Positions 24,331 through 32,898 are shown, counted from the first letter of the stretch. The stretch is 33,071 nt of DNA from Streptococcus sp. S784/96/1 (GCF_902729355.1 NZ_CACVCC010000026.1:1-33071); one strand, 5' to 3'. A program made the numbers and translations. Notes: a model not told the origin generated them from the sequence alone.

Positions 24331-24493
24331 AAGTAAGTTCCACTTTTAGAAGCGTTGATTTTTTAGCATTTAGGCGTCAAGTGCTTAGAAGAACCTATCT
24401 ACATTATTCACCAATACATCTATGTGTTCAGTATTTTCAGTTCACTGCGCAGCTTGTTCTTCCCTAAGTGAGAGACCCACAATCGGTTGTAGC

Positions 24494-25834
24494 TTACTTT
24501 TGCTCAGTATTTTTACGGTAAAAGGCAAAGCTTCCGAGACAAAAGAGTAAGCAAAACAGCATGAATGAAGTTGCCATAACAAAATTTGTTAATAGGCTGC
24601 CGATGAATAGAATAAGAATGGATAAAATGGCGAAAATCGGTGAAAAGAGACCGGTCAATTTATTCGTAATTTCTCCTTTACGATATAAACCTAAAACAGC
24701 AACATATAGGAAAATAAAGGACATATTGTTAAAAACGATTGCAATTTCACTGATGTCACTTCCTGGCAAAAGATGATACGTCGTTGCCAAATAATGAATT
24801 CCCAACCAAATCAAGGTCATCACTACGGTAGATAAGCTGGCTGCAATAGAAAGCTGATAGCGACGATTAACTTTCTCAAACCGTTTACTTTTAATCCAAC
24901 CACGTGCCGCAAAAGCCTGAGGTAATCTCATGTTGGAGAGCATCAAACCATTCGATACTCCCAAAACTGCAATAATGATAATCACTAGAAGTAGCTTGCT
25001 AATAGTTTTTCCATAAATCATTTCTGTAGCATAAAGTACCGCATCATTTCCAGTCGTCATAATAAAACTAGGTCCCAAAATACGATTTAAGCCATAGAAA
25101 AATACCAGATAGAGGGTAAGAATAACTAAGGGTCCAATAATGAAGGCTTTAGCTAAATTTTTCTTAGGATTCTTCAATTCTGGGACAATACTGGCAACGA
25201 CAGTCCAACCATCATAAGCAAAGTAGAGCGGCATAAGACCAGATAACCAGCCTAAACCAACTTGGCGCGGTTCAACTGGTGTCAGCCCTTGCGGTATCTC
25301 AGGCACCGCTTGACCCCAAAAAAGACCAACAAGTGCTATCGCAAGAAGCGGAATAATTTTTAAGACAGTCGATAAAGATTGAAATCGTCCTGCCAAAACA
25401 CGAGAGTAGATGTTCATCACTGCTAGAAGCAGAAGGTAAACTGCTGCTAATAGAATTTGACTTTCCAAATCCGATCCACTTCCAAGCGTAAAGCTCGCTG
25501 CTACCCATGCAACAACTGCATTTAGGGCTGGAAGGTAAACATATGCTGAAAACAAACCGAGCGATGCGGCTAAGCCAGGATGAAGGTAGGTCATGTAATA
25601 GGAAAAAATCCCTCCGTCATCATCATTTCGCGCCGCTAACTCTGATAAACTCAAAGCTCCAAAAACGATCGAGAAAGAACCAATAATAATAATAAGCATC
25701 CCAAGACCAACATTTCCGCCAGCATAGGTTAAAATGTCATCAACCTTAAAATAAATCCCCGATCCAATAACTACACCAACAATTAATGCGATGGCTGTTG
25801 ACAAGCCATAAACTTTTCTATCTTGTTTGTTCAT
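24494..25834 (-). CDS. APC-family amino acid permease
   Basis: Integral membrane transporter of 446 residues with about 12 hydrophobic segments. The first helix carries the APC substrate-binding GVVIGSGIYFKV motif (about 20-31). SLSELAARNDDDGGIFSYYMTYLHP follows near 62-86, and a charged loop VPELKNPKKNLAKAF near 215-230. It resembles the serine/threonine-exchanger (LAT-like) branch, but the substrate cannot be fixed from sequence. AGGAG-like GGAGGAAAA precedes ATG 25834. It is a single gene with its own promoter; IS30 sits about 180 bp beyond its 3' end. Confidence 0.88.
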   Translation of the reverse strand: MNKQDRKVYGLSTAIALIVGVVIGSGIYFKVDDILTYAGGNVGLGMLIIIIGSFSIVFGALSLSELAARNDDDGGIFSYYMTYLHPGLAASLGLFSAYVYLPALNAVVAWVAASFTLGSGSDLESQILLAAVYLLLLAVMNIYSRVLAGRFQSLSTVLKIIPLLAIALVGLFWGQAVPEIPQGLTPVEPRQVGLGWLSGLMPLYFAYDGWTVVASIVPELKNPKKNLAKAFIIGPLVILTLYLVFFYGLNRILGPSFIMTTGNDAVLYATEMIYGKTISKLLLVIIIIAVLGVSNGLMLSNMRLPQAFAARGWIKSKRFEKVNRRYQLSIAASLSTVVMTLIWLGIHYLATTYHLLPGSDISEIAIVFNNMSFIFLYVAVLGLYRKGEITNKLTGLFSPIFAILSILILFIGSLLTNFVMATSFMLFCLLFCLGSFAFYRKNTEQK

Positions 25835-25915
25835 TCAGTCTATTTTCCTCCAATATCTTATTAACCGTTTGTATTTAGCGAATTTTTATCTTTACTTTTT
25901 CTATCAACATTAACC

Positions 25916-25944
25916 ATTATAGCTTAAAGAATGCCCTATAACAA
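25916..25944 (-). promoter_or_regulatory. Promoter of the amino acid permease
   Basis: On the minus strand TTGTTA (25944-25939), a 17-nt spacer and a perfect TATAAT (25921-25916). A weak CodY-like sequence (11/15, 25994-26008) lies about 50 bp upstream; I give it little weight. Confidence 0.7.
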
Positions 25945-26053
25945 GATTATTTGCTCCGCCCTCCGAACAATAATAGAAATTGTAAATTTACCTAAAATTC
26001 AGACAATATAGCCCTAATTAATAATATCTAGCTCTTAAATAGATATTCATAGT

Positions 26054-26085
26054 AATAAAAAAGCCTACCTAAAGCGGATAGACTT
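26054..26085 (-). terminator. Terminator downstream of fba
   Basis: On the minus strand AAGTCTATCC pairs with GGTAGGCTT (one G.U pair, one bulge) around a 6-nt loop, followed by TTTTTT (26061-26056). A second GC-poorer hairpin at about 26170-26200 (AAAGGA...TCCTTT) lies between it and fba, with its T-run on the plus strand. The rest of 25945-26263 shows no gene. Confidence 0.6.
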
Positions 26086-26263
26086 TAATATTATTATTCT
26101 TTATTTACTCGTAGTCTGAGATTTTTCACAGAACTGAACAGTATAAAACTACTTCGCATCTAAAGCATAGGAAAAGGACTCCCTAATCGGAAATCCTTTC
26201 ATTTTTTATTCAACGTTAAATTAAGCTTTGTTTGCTCATAATCAAAGATTTATTCGCAGATTC

Positions 26264-27145
26264 TTATGCTTTGTTTGCTGAACCAAATACGTCGATACGT
26301 TCTTCAACAGCACCTTGAACAGCTTTGATACCTGGTGCCAAGAATTTACGTGGGTCAAAGAGTTTTTTCTTGTCGTATTCTGCTTCATTTGCATCGTAGT
26401 TACGTGCAAATTCACGAGTTGCGTTTGAGAATGCGATTTGGCTCTCAGTGTTTACGTTGATTTTAGCAACACCAAGTTTGATTGCAGCAACGATTTGCTC
26501 ATCAGGAATACCAGAACCACCGTGAAGAACGATTGGGAAACCTGGGATAGCGGCAGCCAATTTTTCAAGGTGATCAAGAGCAAGACCTTCCCAGTTTTCT
26601 GGGTATGGACCGTGAATGTTACCTATACCAGCTGCAAGGAAGTCAATTCCAGTTTCAACCATTGCTACTGCATCTTCGATTGGAGCGAGTTCACCTTTAC
26701 CGATGATTCCGTCTTCTTCACCACCGATAGTACCAACTTCAGCTTCAACTGAAATACCTTTAGCGTGAGCTTTTTCAACAACATCTTTAGCCAAGCGAAG
26801 GTTTTCTTCTACTGGAAGGTGTGATCCATCAAACATTACTGAAGTGTAACCAACTTCGATACACTCAAGAACATCTTCATAGTGACCGTGGTCAAGGTGA
26901 ATAGCAACTGGAACAGTGATGTTCATTGATTCTACAAGGTTAGCAATAAGTGATTGACACACTTTATAACCACCCATGTATTTAGCTGCGCCCATAGAAG
27001 TTTGAATAAGAACTGGAGCTTGTTTTGCTTCAGCGGCGCGCAAGATAGCTTGTGTCCACTCAAGGTTGTTTGTGTTAAATCCGCCGACAGCATAGCCGTT
27101 TTCACGAGCTGCTTGGACAAATTTTTCTGCTGAAACTAATGGCAT
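26264..27145 (-). CDS. fba: Class II fructose-1,6-bisphosphate aldolase
   Basis: Zinc-dependent glycolytic aldolase that interconverts fructose-1,6-bisphosphate with dihydroxyacetone phosphate and glyceraldehyde-3-phosphate. It has 293 residues from ATG 27145 (AGGAGG upstream; the longer frame to 27181 lacks a ribosome site). Zn and catalytic residues are visible in VAIHLDHGHYEDVLE (about 79-93), EAEVGTIGGEEDG (about 132-144), the His of GIGNIHGPYPE and the His of VLHGGSGIPDEQ. Class II aldolase is the standard streptococcal enzyme. Confidence 0.96.
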   Translation of the reverse strand: MPLVSAEKFVQAARENGYAVGGFNTNNLEWTQAILRAAEAKQAPVLIQTSMGAAKYMGGYKVCQSLIANLVESMNITVPVAIHLDHGHYEDVLECIEVGYTSVMFDGSHLPVEENLRLAKDVVEKAHAKGISVEAEVGTIGGEEDGIIGKGELAPIEDAVAMVETGIDFLAAGIGNIHGPYPENWEGLALDHLEKLAAAIPGFPIVLHGGSGIPDEQIVAAIKLGVAKINVNTESQIAFSNATREFARNYDANEAEYDKKKLFDPRKFLAPGIKAVQGAVEERIDVFGSANKA

Positions 27146-27167
27146 TTCGAGCCTCCTAATATTTTTT

Positions 27168-27180
27168 TGGGTCAAACCCA
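27168..27180 (-). promoter_or_regulatory. Hairpin at the 5' end of the fba mRNA
   Basis: TGGGT TTG ACCCA lies a few nucleotides after the predicted start set by the TGATAAAAT extended -10 (27196-27191). A 5'-terminal stem can stabilise abundant mRNAs. The -35 is weak, so the start site is tentative. Confidence 0.35.
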
Positions 27181-27277
27181 TTACTCGTTTATTTTATCAC
27201 AAATCCTCTCATAAATCTAGTACTAGGTTAATCACCTTTGAAATATTCTGATTTTTATACTCATTAACATCAGAAAC

Positions 27278-27298
27278 TAAAAAAAGAGCCTAAGCTCT
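27278..27298 (-). terminator. Terminator of the merR-dxs-AKR operon
   Basis: On the minus strand AGAGC, a 4-nt loop and GCTCT are followed by TTTTTTT (27284-27278). It starts about 17 nt after the reductase stop. Confidence 0.85.
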
Positions 27299-27314
27299 CC
27301 TAATGGTAATCTTG

Positions 27315-28154
27315 TTAGAAATTAGTATTATCTGGGTCTGGCGCTGTTGTCAAACCTGATATATTTTTGATAAATTCAGCGTCTTCTTGGCTGAGTTCAA
27401 TGTCAGCGAAATCCATATTTTCTTTAATTCGAGCTTCATGCACTGATTTTGGCAATGGTAAAAAGCCTTCATGCCATGACCAGGCAAGAGCAACTTGGGC
27501 AATGGTTTTACCGTATTTTTCAGCCAAGGCTTTCATATCAGCATTTCCGAAAAGTTCTCCCTGTCCAAGAGGTCCCCAAGCTTCGATGACTATATCATGC
27601 TTGCGACAATATTCGACAACTTCTTCTTGGTAGCAGCCTGGTGCCAAACGAATTTGGTTAACTGCTGGAGTAATTTTAGCTGTTTTTGCTAGTGCTTCTA
27701 AGTGGTGAACAAGGAAGTTGCTGACACCGATTGATTTAACAAGCCCTGCTTCTTTAGCCTCTTCCATATAGCGCCATGCTTCTGCATTGGCTTCTTCCCA
27801 TTTATCTCGGAAAGCTTTTGGATTTGGCCAGTGGATAAGGTACAAATCAATATAATCCAAGTCTAGTCTTTTCAATGAAGTTGCCAGCGCAGTTTTGGCT
27901 AAATCATAAGAATGGGAATCATTCCATAATTTTGTTGTGATGTAGAGTTCCTCACGTGGAATGCCACTGTCTTTGATTGCACGGCCAACACTTTCTTCAT
28001 TGCCATAGATAGCAGCCGTGTCAATGTGACGGTAACCAGCTTTAAGGGCATCTAGCGTTGATTGGTAAGCTTCGTTTCCATCAGCTGCTTTAAAGGTTCC
28101 AAAACCAAGTGCTGGGATTTTATGTCCATCATTTAAGTTAAACATTGTTGTCAT
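27315..28154 (-). CDS. Aldo/keto reductase (AKR5-like)
   Basis: NADPH-dependent oxidoreductase, (beta/alpha)8 barrel, 279 residues. The catalytic tetrad is visible: Asp and Tyr in HIDTAAIYGNEESVG (about 43-57), Lys in YITTKLWND, and His in YLIHWPNP. NADP binding is suggested by LPKSVHEARIKEN. The nearest described type is the 2,5-diketogluconate reductase/glyoxal reductase group. It lies 12 nt after the dxs-like gene and ends the operon, so it probably reduces a carbonyl product or by-product of that enzyme (inference). Confidence 0.9.
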   Translation of the reverse strand: MTTMFNLNDGHKIPALGFGTFKAADGNEAYQSTLDALKAGYRHIDTAAIYGNEESVGRAIKDSGIPREELYITTKLWNDSHSYDLAKTALATSLKRLDLDYIDLYLIHWPNPKAFRDKWEEANAEAWRYMEEAKEAGLVKSIGVSNFLVHHLEALAKTAKITPAVNQIRLAPGCYQEEVVEYCRKHDIVIEAWGPLGQGELFGNADMKALAEKYGKTIAQVALAWSWHEGFLPLPKSVHEARIKENMDFADIELSQEDAEFIKNISGLTTAPDPDNTNF

Positions 28155-28166
28155 GATTTAATTCTC

Positions 28167-29912
28167 CTATTTTAAAATGTCTAAGATATCTGTTACAATT
28201 TGTTCTTTGTTGAGACGGTATCTGTCATAAAGTTCGGCTGGCGGCACGACTTCTGTAAATTCACGAAGGGAGCCTTTGACTAAAACTTTCACTTCTGTTG
28301 GCCCAAAGAAACCTGCAATACGTTGACCAAAACCACCATCAACAGAGCCATCTTCAAGTGTCACCACGAGTTCATGGTTGTCTTTCAAGCTTTCCAGAGT
28401 TTTTTCATCGAGACTTGCAATAAAGCGTGGATTGATGATAGTGGCAATAATACCAGATTTTTCAAGTTCTGCTGCGACTTCTTTACCTAATTTCAAGAAT
28501 CCACCTAAGCCAAGAATAGCCACTCGACTCCCTTTTTGAACAATGTCATAACTTGGAGTGGCAAATTCTTTTTTGACATATTGCTTCTCCATATCTTGTT
28601 GTGCTGGAATAGAAATTACGACTGGATTTTCAGTCTGTTGACTAGCAAAGTGCAGCATTTCTTTCAATTCAGCAACATGAGCTGGCGCTAGATAAATGAG
28701 ATTCGGAATGGTTGCCAACATGGCATGTTCAAAAGTTCCTTGGTGCGTACGATCGCTGTTAGTGATACTAGCACCACGCACAATCAGAACTGCTGGAACC
28801 TTATTAATCGCTAAATCGTGAGAAATCTGGTCATAAGCACGTTGCAAGAAAGTGGCACTGTGAAAAACATAAGGTTTAGCTCCAGCAGTAGCAAAGCCAG
28901 TCGCCATACTAATATTATGTTGTTCTGCAATGCCTGAGTCCCAATAATGCTCAGGGTATTTTGCTTCGATACGGCCTAAACCAAAGGCACCTGGAATCGC
29001 TGCATTCATAGCAAGAACAGGCTTGCCAGCTTCAATTTCTTCCTCAAGAAAATCCACGATGGTTGATTCAAAAGTCGGTTTAGCTAGCGATGGTCTAAGT
29101 GGTTCTCCAGTTTTAATATCAAACGGAGAACGCCAGTGATTGGTCTGCTTATCTTTCAAAGCCCAATCGACGCCATGCCCTTTTTCGGTGTGAATATGAA
29201 GAAAAACAGGATGATTGGCATCTTTAACTTCTTCAAACAAACCAATTAAATCTGCTATGCTATGCCCATTTTCTAAGTAATGATAATCAAAGCCAAAGGC
29301 TTTAAAGAGATTGTTGGTCGCTTGACCATTTGTTGCACGAAGTTCAGCTAAATGTGGGTAAAGACCTCCGTAATTTTTGGCAATAGACATTTCATTATCA
29401 TTGAGAATCACAATGAGGTTACTGTTCAATTCCGCAGCATTGTTAAGACCTTCAAACGCCAAACCACCTGACATTGAACCGTCACCAATAACAGCAATAA
29501 TATTTCCAGCCTCACCCTTCAAATCACGTGCCTTGGCAAGTCCTTCTGCTAAAGCAATGGAGGTAGAGGTGTGGCCAATGGTAAAGAAATCATGTTCACT
29601 TTCTTCTTGGTCCGTATAAGGAGTGATGTCATGGAAGTGACCGTCCACAAAACCTTGTTTTCTTCCGGTTAAGATTTTATGAGGGTAAGACTGATGACTA
29701 ACATCCCAAACAATTTTATCCACAGGAGAATTGAAAACCTTGTGAAGGGCAATAGTCATTTCAACAACACCTAGATTGGGCCCAAAGTGACCACCAACTT
29801 TACTGACTTTATTAACTAAAAGTTCTCTGATATCATTGGCTAAGTCTTCTAGTTCCGAAAGGCTGAGCTTTTTGACATCAGAAGGATTATTGACTTGATT
29901 GATAATTGTCAT
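28167..29912 (-). CDS. 1-deoxy-D-xylulose-5-phosphate synthase-like ThDP enzyme
   Basis: Thiamine-diphosphate transketolase-type enzyme, 581 residues, somewhat shorter than usual Dxs (about 620). The N-terminal half has Dxs features: SKVGGHFGPNLGVVEMTIALH, VWDVSHQSYPHKILTGR, GHTSTSIALAEGLAKA and the ThDP motif GDGSMSGGLAFEGLNNA. The middle has DSGIAEQHNISMATGFA (the activating Glu) and DRTHQGTFEHA; a transketolase C-domain follows. True Dxs makes DXP from pyruvate and glyceraldehyde-3-phosphate. Streptococci generally make isoprenoids by the mevalonate route, so the real product may be another acyloin or DXP for a different use. ATG 29912 overlaps the merR stop by 4 nt (ATGA), and an aldo/keto reductase follows. 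I withhold the name dxs. Confidence 0.82.
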   Translation of the reverse strand: MTIINQVNNPSDVKKLSLSELEDLANDIRELLVNKVSKVGGHFGPNLGVVEMTIALHKVFNSPVDKIVWDVSHQSYPHKILTGRKQGFVDGHFHDITPYTDQEESEHDFFTIGHTSTSIALAEGLAKARDLKGEAGNIIAVIGDGSMSGGLAFEGLNNAAELNSNLIVILNDNEMSIAKNYGGLYPHLAELRATNGQATNNLFKAFGFDYHYLENGHSIADLIGLFEEVKDANHPVFLHIHTEKGHGVDWALKDKQTNHWRSPFDIKTGEPLRPSLAKPTFESTIVDFLEEEIEAGKPVLAMNAAIPGAFGLGRIEAKYPEHYWDSGIAEQHNISMATGFATAGAKPYVFHSATFLQRAYDQISHDLAINKVPAVLIVRGASITNSDRTHQGTFEHAMLATIPNLIYLAPAHVAELKEMLHFASQQTENPVVISIPAQQDMEKQYVKKEFATPSYDIVQKGSRVAILGLGGFLKLGKEVAAELEKSGIIATIINPRFIASLDEKTLESLKDNHELVVTLEDGSVDGGFGQRIAGFFGPTEVKVLVKGSLREFTEVVPPAELYDRYRLNKEQIVTDILDILK

Positions 29913-30328
29913 TTTTCTTGTTCCTCCTTGCGTCTAATATTATAGTAGACATCTGTGCGCTCTTTTTCAGTTAGTCCTTGATTTTCAAGTTCAGATAATT
30001 GACGATGAATTTTAATTTTTTCAACTAAATAATGGTGTGTTTCTTGTAAATCGTGGATTTGTTGTTCTAAATCGCGCTTTGTTTTTTCAAGTAGCTCTGT
30101 AGATAACGTGTGATTATGAAATTCCGCCAAAATCTTACGAATATCTTCCAAAGACATGCCAACACGGCGGTAATGAGCAATGGCTTTCAAACGGTCAACG
30201 CTACGCTCATCAAATTCACGAAAGCCACGGTTGTTTCTTGGAATGTCGACCATTCCCTCTTTTTCATAGAAACGAATGGCATGCGCAGAAATCCCTAATT
30301 GTTCTGAAATTGTCTTAATGGTGATCAC
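29909..30328 (-). CDS. MerR-family regulator without cysteines
   Basis: A 139-residue transcription factor. The N-terminal winged helix-turn-helix is TIKTISEQLGISAHAIRFYE, with the wing RNNRGFREFDERSVDRLKAI and HYRRVGMSLEDIRKIL after it. A long coiled coil (about 80-120) and a charged tail follow. There is no Cys at all, so sensing of metal or thiol by Cys, as in MerR, CueR or NmlR, is excluded. With its short C-terminus it lacks a large ligand domain. It leads the operon merR-(dxs-like)-AKR and has a MerR-type promoter with a dyad in front of itself, consistent with autoregulation. Confidence 0.92.
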   Translation of the reverse strand: MITIKTISEQLGISAHAIRFYEKEGMVDIPRNNRGFREFDERSVDRLKAIAHYRRVGMSLEDIRKILAEFHNHTLSTELLEKTKRDLEQQIHDLQETHHYLVEKIKIHRQLSELENQGLTEKERTDVYYNIRRKEEQEK

Positions 30329-30374
30329 GCTATCCTCCTTTCAATTGAGTATTTTCAATAATTTTCTTGTCCCC

Positions 30375-30405
30375 ATCATACCACCTTAGAGTACAGCTAA
30401 GTCAA
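30375..30405 (-). promoter_or_regulatory. MerR-type promoter and operator of the merR operon
   Basis: On the minus strand TTGACT (30405-30400), a 19-nt spacer and TATGAT (30380-30375). The over-long spacer contains the dyad CTTAG-7-CTAAG (30385-30401). Such spacing with a dyad is the hallmark of MerR-activated promoters. The same arrangement recurs at 31439-31469. Confidence 0.8.
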
Positions 30406-30426
30406 GAAAGAACAAAGAGTTTCTCC

Positions 30427-31410
30427 CTAGTACGCACCACGAATATGAGAGTGGACTTCCTCCCAATAAAACTCTGATAATTTTTTCAACTCTGCTGTGG
30501 TAAATGGCAGGGTTTTTAGGCTTTCAAGGTTATTATCAACCTGCTGAATGCTCTTAAACCCAGGAATAACTGCTGTAATCCCCTCTTGCTGTAACAGCCA
30601 TTTAAGTGATGCTGTCGCTAAACCACCGTGGTCTTTACCAATCCATTTTACTTGGTCAACCAACTCAACCGCCTTATTAAAAGGAAGGCCACCAAAGGTT
30701 TCACCCACATTGAAAGCCGCGCCATCACGATTATAATGACGATGATCATCAGATGGGAAGGTAGAGTCTTTACTGTATTTTCCTGTTAGAAGTCCACTGG
30801 CAAGTGGTACGCGTGCTAAAACACCAACATTTTTATCTTTGGCTAGTGCAATCATTTCCTTCACTGGTTTTTGGCGAAGCAAATTCACAATCACTTGTAA
30901 ACTGCTGGCCTTAGTATTTTCAAGAACAAATTTCCCTTGATCGTCAGTTTCAACACTAACACCGTAATAACGAATCAAGCCTTCTTTTTTCAAATCCTCA
31001 AGAACATCAAAAATATCTGATTGCGTCAAAACTTCGGTGCTCGGACAATGAATTTGATAGAGGTCCAAGGCATCCATCTGAAGATTACGGAGACTGTCTT
31101 CAGCATATTGACGAACTTTTTTATAGGTATAATTTTCAGGATTAGAAAAATCATCACGACGGCCAAATTTAGTAGCAACATAAACGCGTTCGCTACGTTC
31201 TTTTAATACCTGACCGATAAGTGTCTCACTGCGCCCACCTCCGTAAACATCAGCAGTGTCAAAGAAATTAACCCCTCTATCAATGGCATGGTTCAAAGCT
31301 GATTTAGCAGCTTCTTCAGTTACATCACCCCAATCACCACCAAGTGCCCAAGTACCAAAACTAACCGCACTAATTGACATATCTGTCGAACCTAATTGCC
31401 TATACTCCAT
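30427..31410 (-). CDS. Aldo/keto reductase (second, larger type)
   Basis: NADPH-dependent aldo/keto reductase, 327 residues from ATG 31410 (GAGGTGA 6 nt upstream; a GTG at 31419 is less likely). The tetrad is in NFFDTADVYGGGRSE (Asp, Tyr), YVATKFGRRDD (Lys) and LYQIHCPS (His). The C-terminal cofactor-binding segment is VIPGFKSIQQVDNNL. It resembles the YhdN/YccK-like general stress AKRs that handle reactive aldehydes. It sits upstream of merR with its own MerR-type promoter and no visible terminator before merR, so it may also feed transcripts into merR. Confidence 0.9.
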   Translation of the reverse strand: MEYRQLGSTDMSISAVSFGTWALGGDWGDVTEEAAKSALNHAIDRGVNFFDTADVYGGGRSETLIGQVLKERSERVYVATKFGRRDDFSNPENYTYKKVRQYAEDSLRNLQMDALDLYQIHCPSTEVLTQSDIFDVLEDLKKEGLIRYYGVSVETDDQGKFVLENTKASSLQVIVNLLRQKPVKEMIALAKDKNVGVLARVPLASGLLTGKYSKDSTFPSDDHRHYNRDGAAFNVGETFGGLPFNKAVELVDQVKWIGKDHGGLATASLKWLLQQEGITAVIPGFKSIQQVDNNLESLKTLPFTTAELKKLSEFYWEEVHSHIRGAY

Positions 31411-31438
31411 AGAAATCACCTCAGTTTGTTTTCTTCCT

Positions 31439-31469
31439 ATACTAGCACCTTAGACTAGGTCTAAGTCAA
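31439..31469 (-). promoter_or_regulatory. MerR-type promoter and operator of the second aldo/keto reductase
   Basis: On the minus strand TTGACT (31469-31464), a 19-nt spacer and TAGTAT (31444-31439). The spacer holds a perfect dyad CTTAGAC-3-GTCTAAG (31449-31465), at the same distance from the -10 as the merR operator. Confidence 0.8.
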
Positions 31470-31510
31470 GTAAAAAAAGAGTGAAAATCATGACATACGT
31501 ACGCATGAAG

Positions 31511-31550
31511 AAAATGCATGTAACTGTTTCCTAGCTACATGCATTTTTTT
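31511..31550. terminator. Long-stem terminator between nagA and the second AKR
   Basis: A perfect 12-bp stem AAAATGCATGTA/TACATGCATTTT (31511-31522, 31536-31547) with a 13-nt loop. It has a T-run on the plus strand and a weaker TTTTCTTC on the minus strand. No plus-strand gene is seen nearby; it probably ends nagA transcripts. The remainder of 31551-31719 is AT-rich with no gene. Confidence 0.6.
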
Positions 31551-31719
31551 AAGATATTTTCAAGACATTTACATGTGTGCCCTGTTTATCCTCGTTTTCG
31601 TCCATATTATATTATAGCAAAATTTCATCATAAAAAAGATAACCTTTCTATGAAAAACAGTTCTCTGAAAATGAAAATTTCTTCATGTGTTCGTCGTGTG
31701 GTGTCCCTTCTCATAAAAA

Positions 31720-32871
31720 TTAAGCTTCAAAGCGCTTCTCCCCATCAATATAGGTCGCCACTAAGTTTAACTCTTTATCAAGGACAATAAAATCTGCAGC
31801 ATATCCCGCGGTTAACTGACCACAAACATCATCAATATTTACCGATTTAGCTGGAACGAGACTTGCCATCTTAATCGCTTCTGCAGGGGTCGCTAGTCCC
31901 CACTCGACAACATTTTTAAGACCATCTTTTAATTTCAAGATAGAACCTGCTAGGCTTCCATTTGATTTTAATCTAGCTGTGCCATTTTCCACAATAACCG
32001 GAAATTCACCTAGCATATAATCTCCATCTGGGCAACCTCCCGCTCGCATACAGTCTGTAATGAGAGCAACATGGTCGTATCCTTTTTGTTTCATAAGGAT
32101 ATCACCAGCTTCAGGTACTGAATGGTGACCATCGCAAATCCACTCTGCATAAGTATTTGGAATATAATAAGCAGAGCCAACCATCCCCAATTCACGGTGA
32201 CTGAGGCCTCTCATCCCATTATAAACATGCACCCAAACAGAGGCACCAGCTTCAACGGCTGCCTTTGCTTGCGCATAAGTGGCATTAGAATGTCCCAAAG
32301 CGACAGTCACGCCACGTTCTTTCATTGCTGAAACAAACTCAGCCACACCTTCGCGTTCTGGTGCTAACGCAATTTTCTTAATCAAACCATTAGCTGCTTC
32401 TTGCCAAGCATCAAATTCAGTTAATTGGGGATCTGCCATATAGGCTGGATTTTGAGCCCCTTTATATTCTTCTGTAAAATAAGGGCCTTCAAAGTAAATA
32501 CCTTGAATTTTTGCTCCTTTTTCAGTTCCAGCTACACTTGCAATAGAGGCCGCAGCTTTTTCCAATTGCTCAAACGTCGAGGTCAATGTCGTTGGTAAAA
32601 AGGATGTTACCCCCGTAGATAACAAAGCCTCACTCATGTGTAACACTCCTTCCGGATCTGCATCCATGATATCTGCCCCAGCAAAACCATGAATATGAGT
32701 ATCTACCAACCCTGGTGCAATAGCATAGCCTGTATAATCAATTACTTCTACGTCTTTTGGCATCTCGCTTTGCCATTCTCCAAAATGTCCATCGTTTACT
32801 GCTAAATAGCCACCAAATTTTGTTTCGTCTGCAAAATAGAATATATCTGCTTTGATAAATAAACTTGTCAT
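31720..32871 (-). CDS. nagA: N-acetylglucosamine-6-phosphate deacetylase
   Basis: Removes acetate from GlcNAc-6-phosphate to give glucosamine-6-phosphate, in amino-sugar use and wall recycling. It has 383 residues from ATG 32871 (GGAGGTG upstream; the GTG at 32880 is too close to that site). Amidohydrolase barrel motifs: VDTHIHGFAGADIMD (about 59-73), GIYFEGPYF with the metal-binding Glu, ALGHSNATY and HVYNGM with metal His residues, and the catalytic Asp in ITDCMRAGG. It could serve the GlcNAc moiety released from hyaluronan by Ugl, which would be GlcNAc-6-phosphate if the PTS phosphorylates it (inference). Confidence 0.95.
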   Translation of the reverse strand: MTSLFIKADIFYFADETKFGGYLAVNDGHFGEWQSEMPKDVEVIDYTGYAIAPGLVDTHIHGFAGADIMDADPEGVLHMSEALLSTGVTSFLPTTLTSTFEQLEKAAASIASVAGTEKGAKIQGIYFEGPYFTEEYKGAQNPAYMADPQLTEFDAWQEAANGLIKKIALAPEREGVAEFVSAMKERGVTVALGHSNATYAQAKAAVEAGASVWVHVYNGMRGLSHRELGMVGSAYYIPNTYAEWICDGHHSVPEAGDILMKQKGYDHVALITDCMRAGGCPDGDYMLGEFPVIVENGTARLKSNGSLAGSILKLKDGLKNVVEWGLATPAEAIKMASLVPAKSVNIDDVCGQLTAGYAADFIVLDKELNLVATYIDGEKRFEA

Positions 32872-32898
32872 AACAAGCACCTCCGTATCTATATTAAT

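Noticed and set aside
25994..26008. CodY-like box upstream of the amino acid permease
   Set aside because: Only about 11/15 and 50 bp upstream of the -35 in AT-rich DNA; kept as a remark, not as a feature.
27146..27181. Longer fba reading frame starting at 27181
   Set aside because: The extension overlaps the 5' hairpin and the AGGAGG site that clearly serves the ATG at 27145.
31640..31680. CodY-like sequence (AGTTCTCTGAAAATG) downstream of nagA
   Set aside because: About 12/15 to consensus, but it is at the 3' side of nagA with no promoter or gene on the plus strand.
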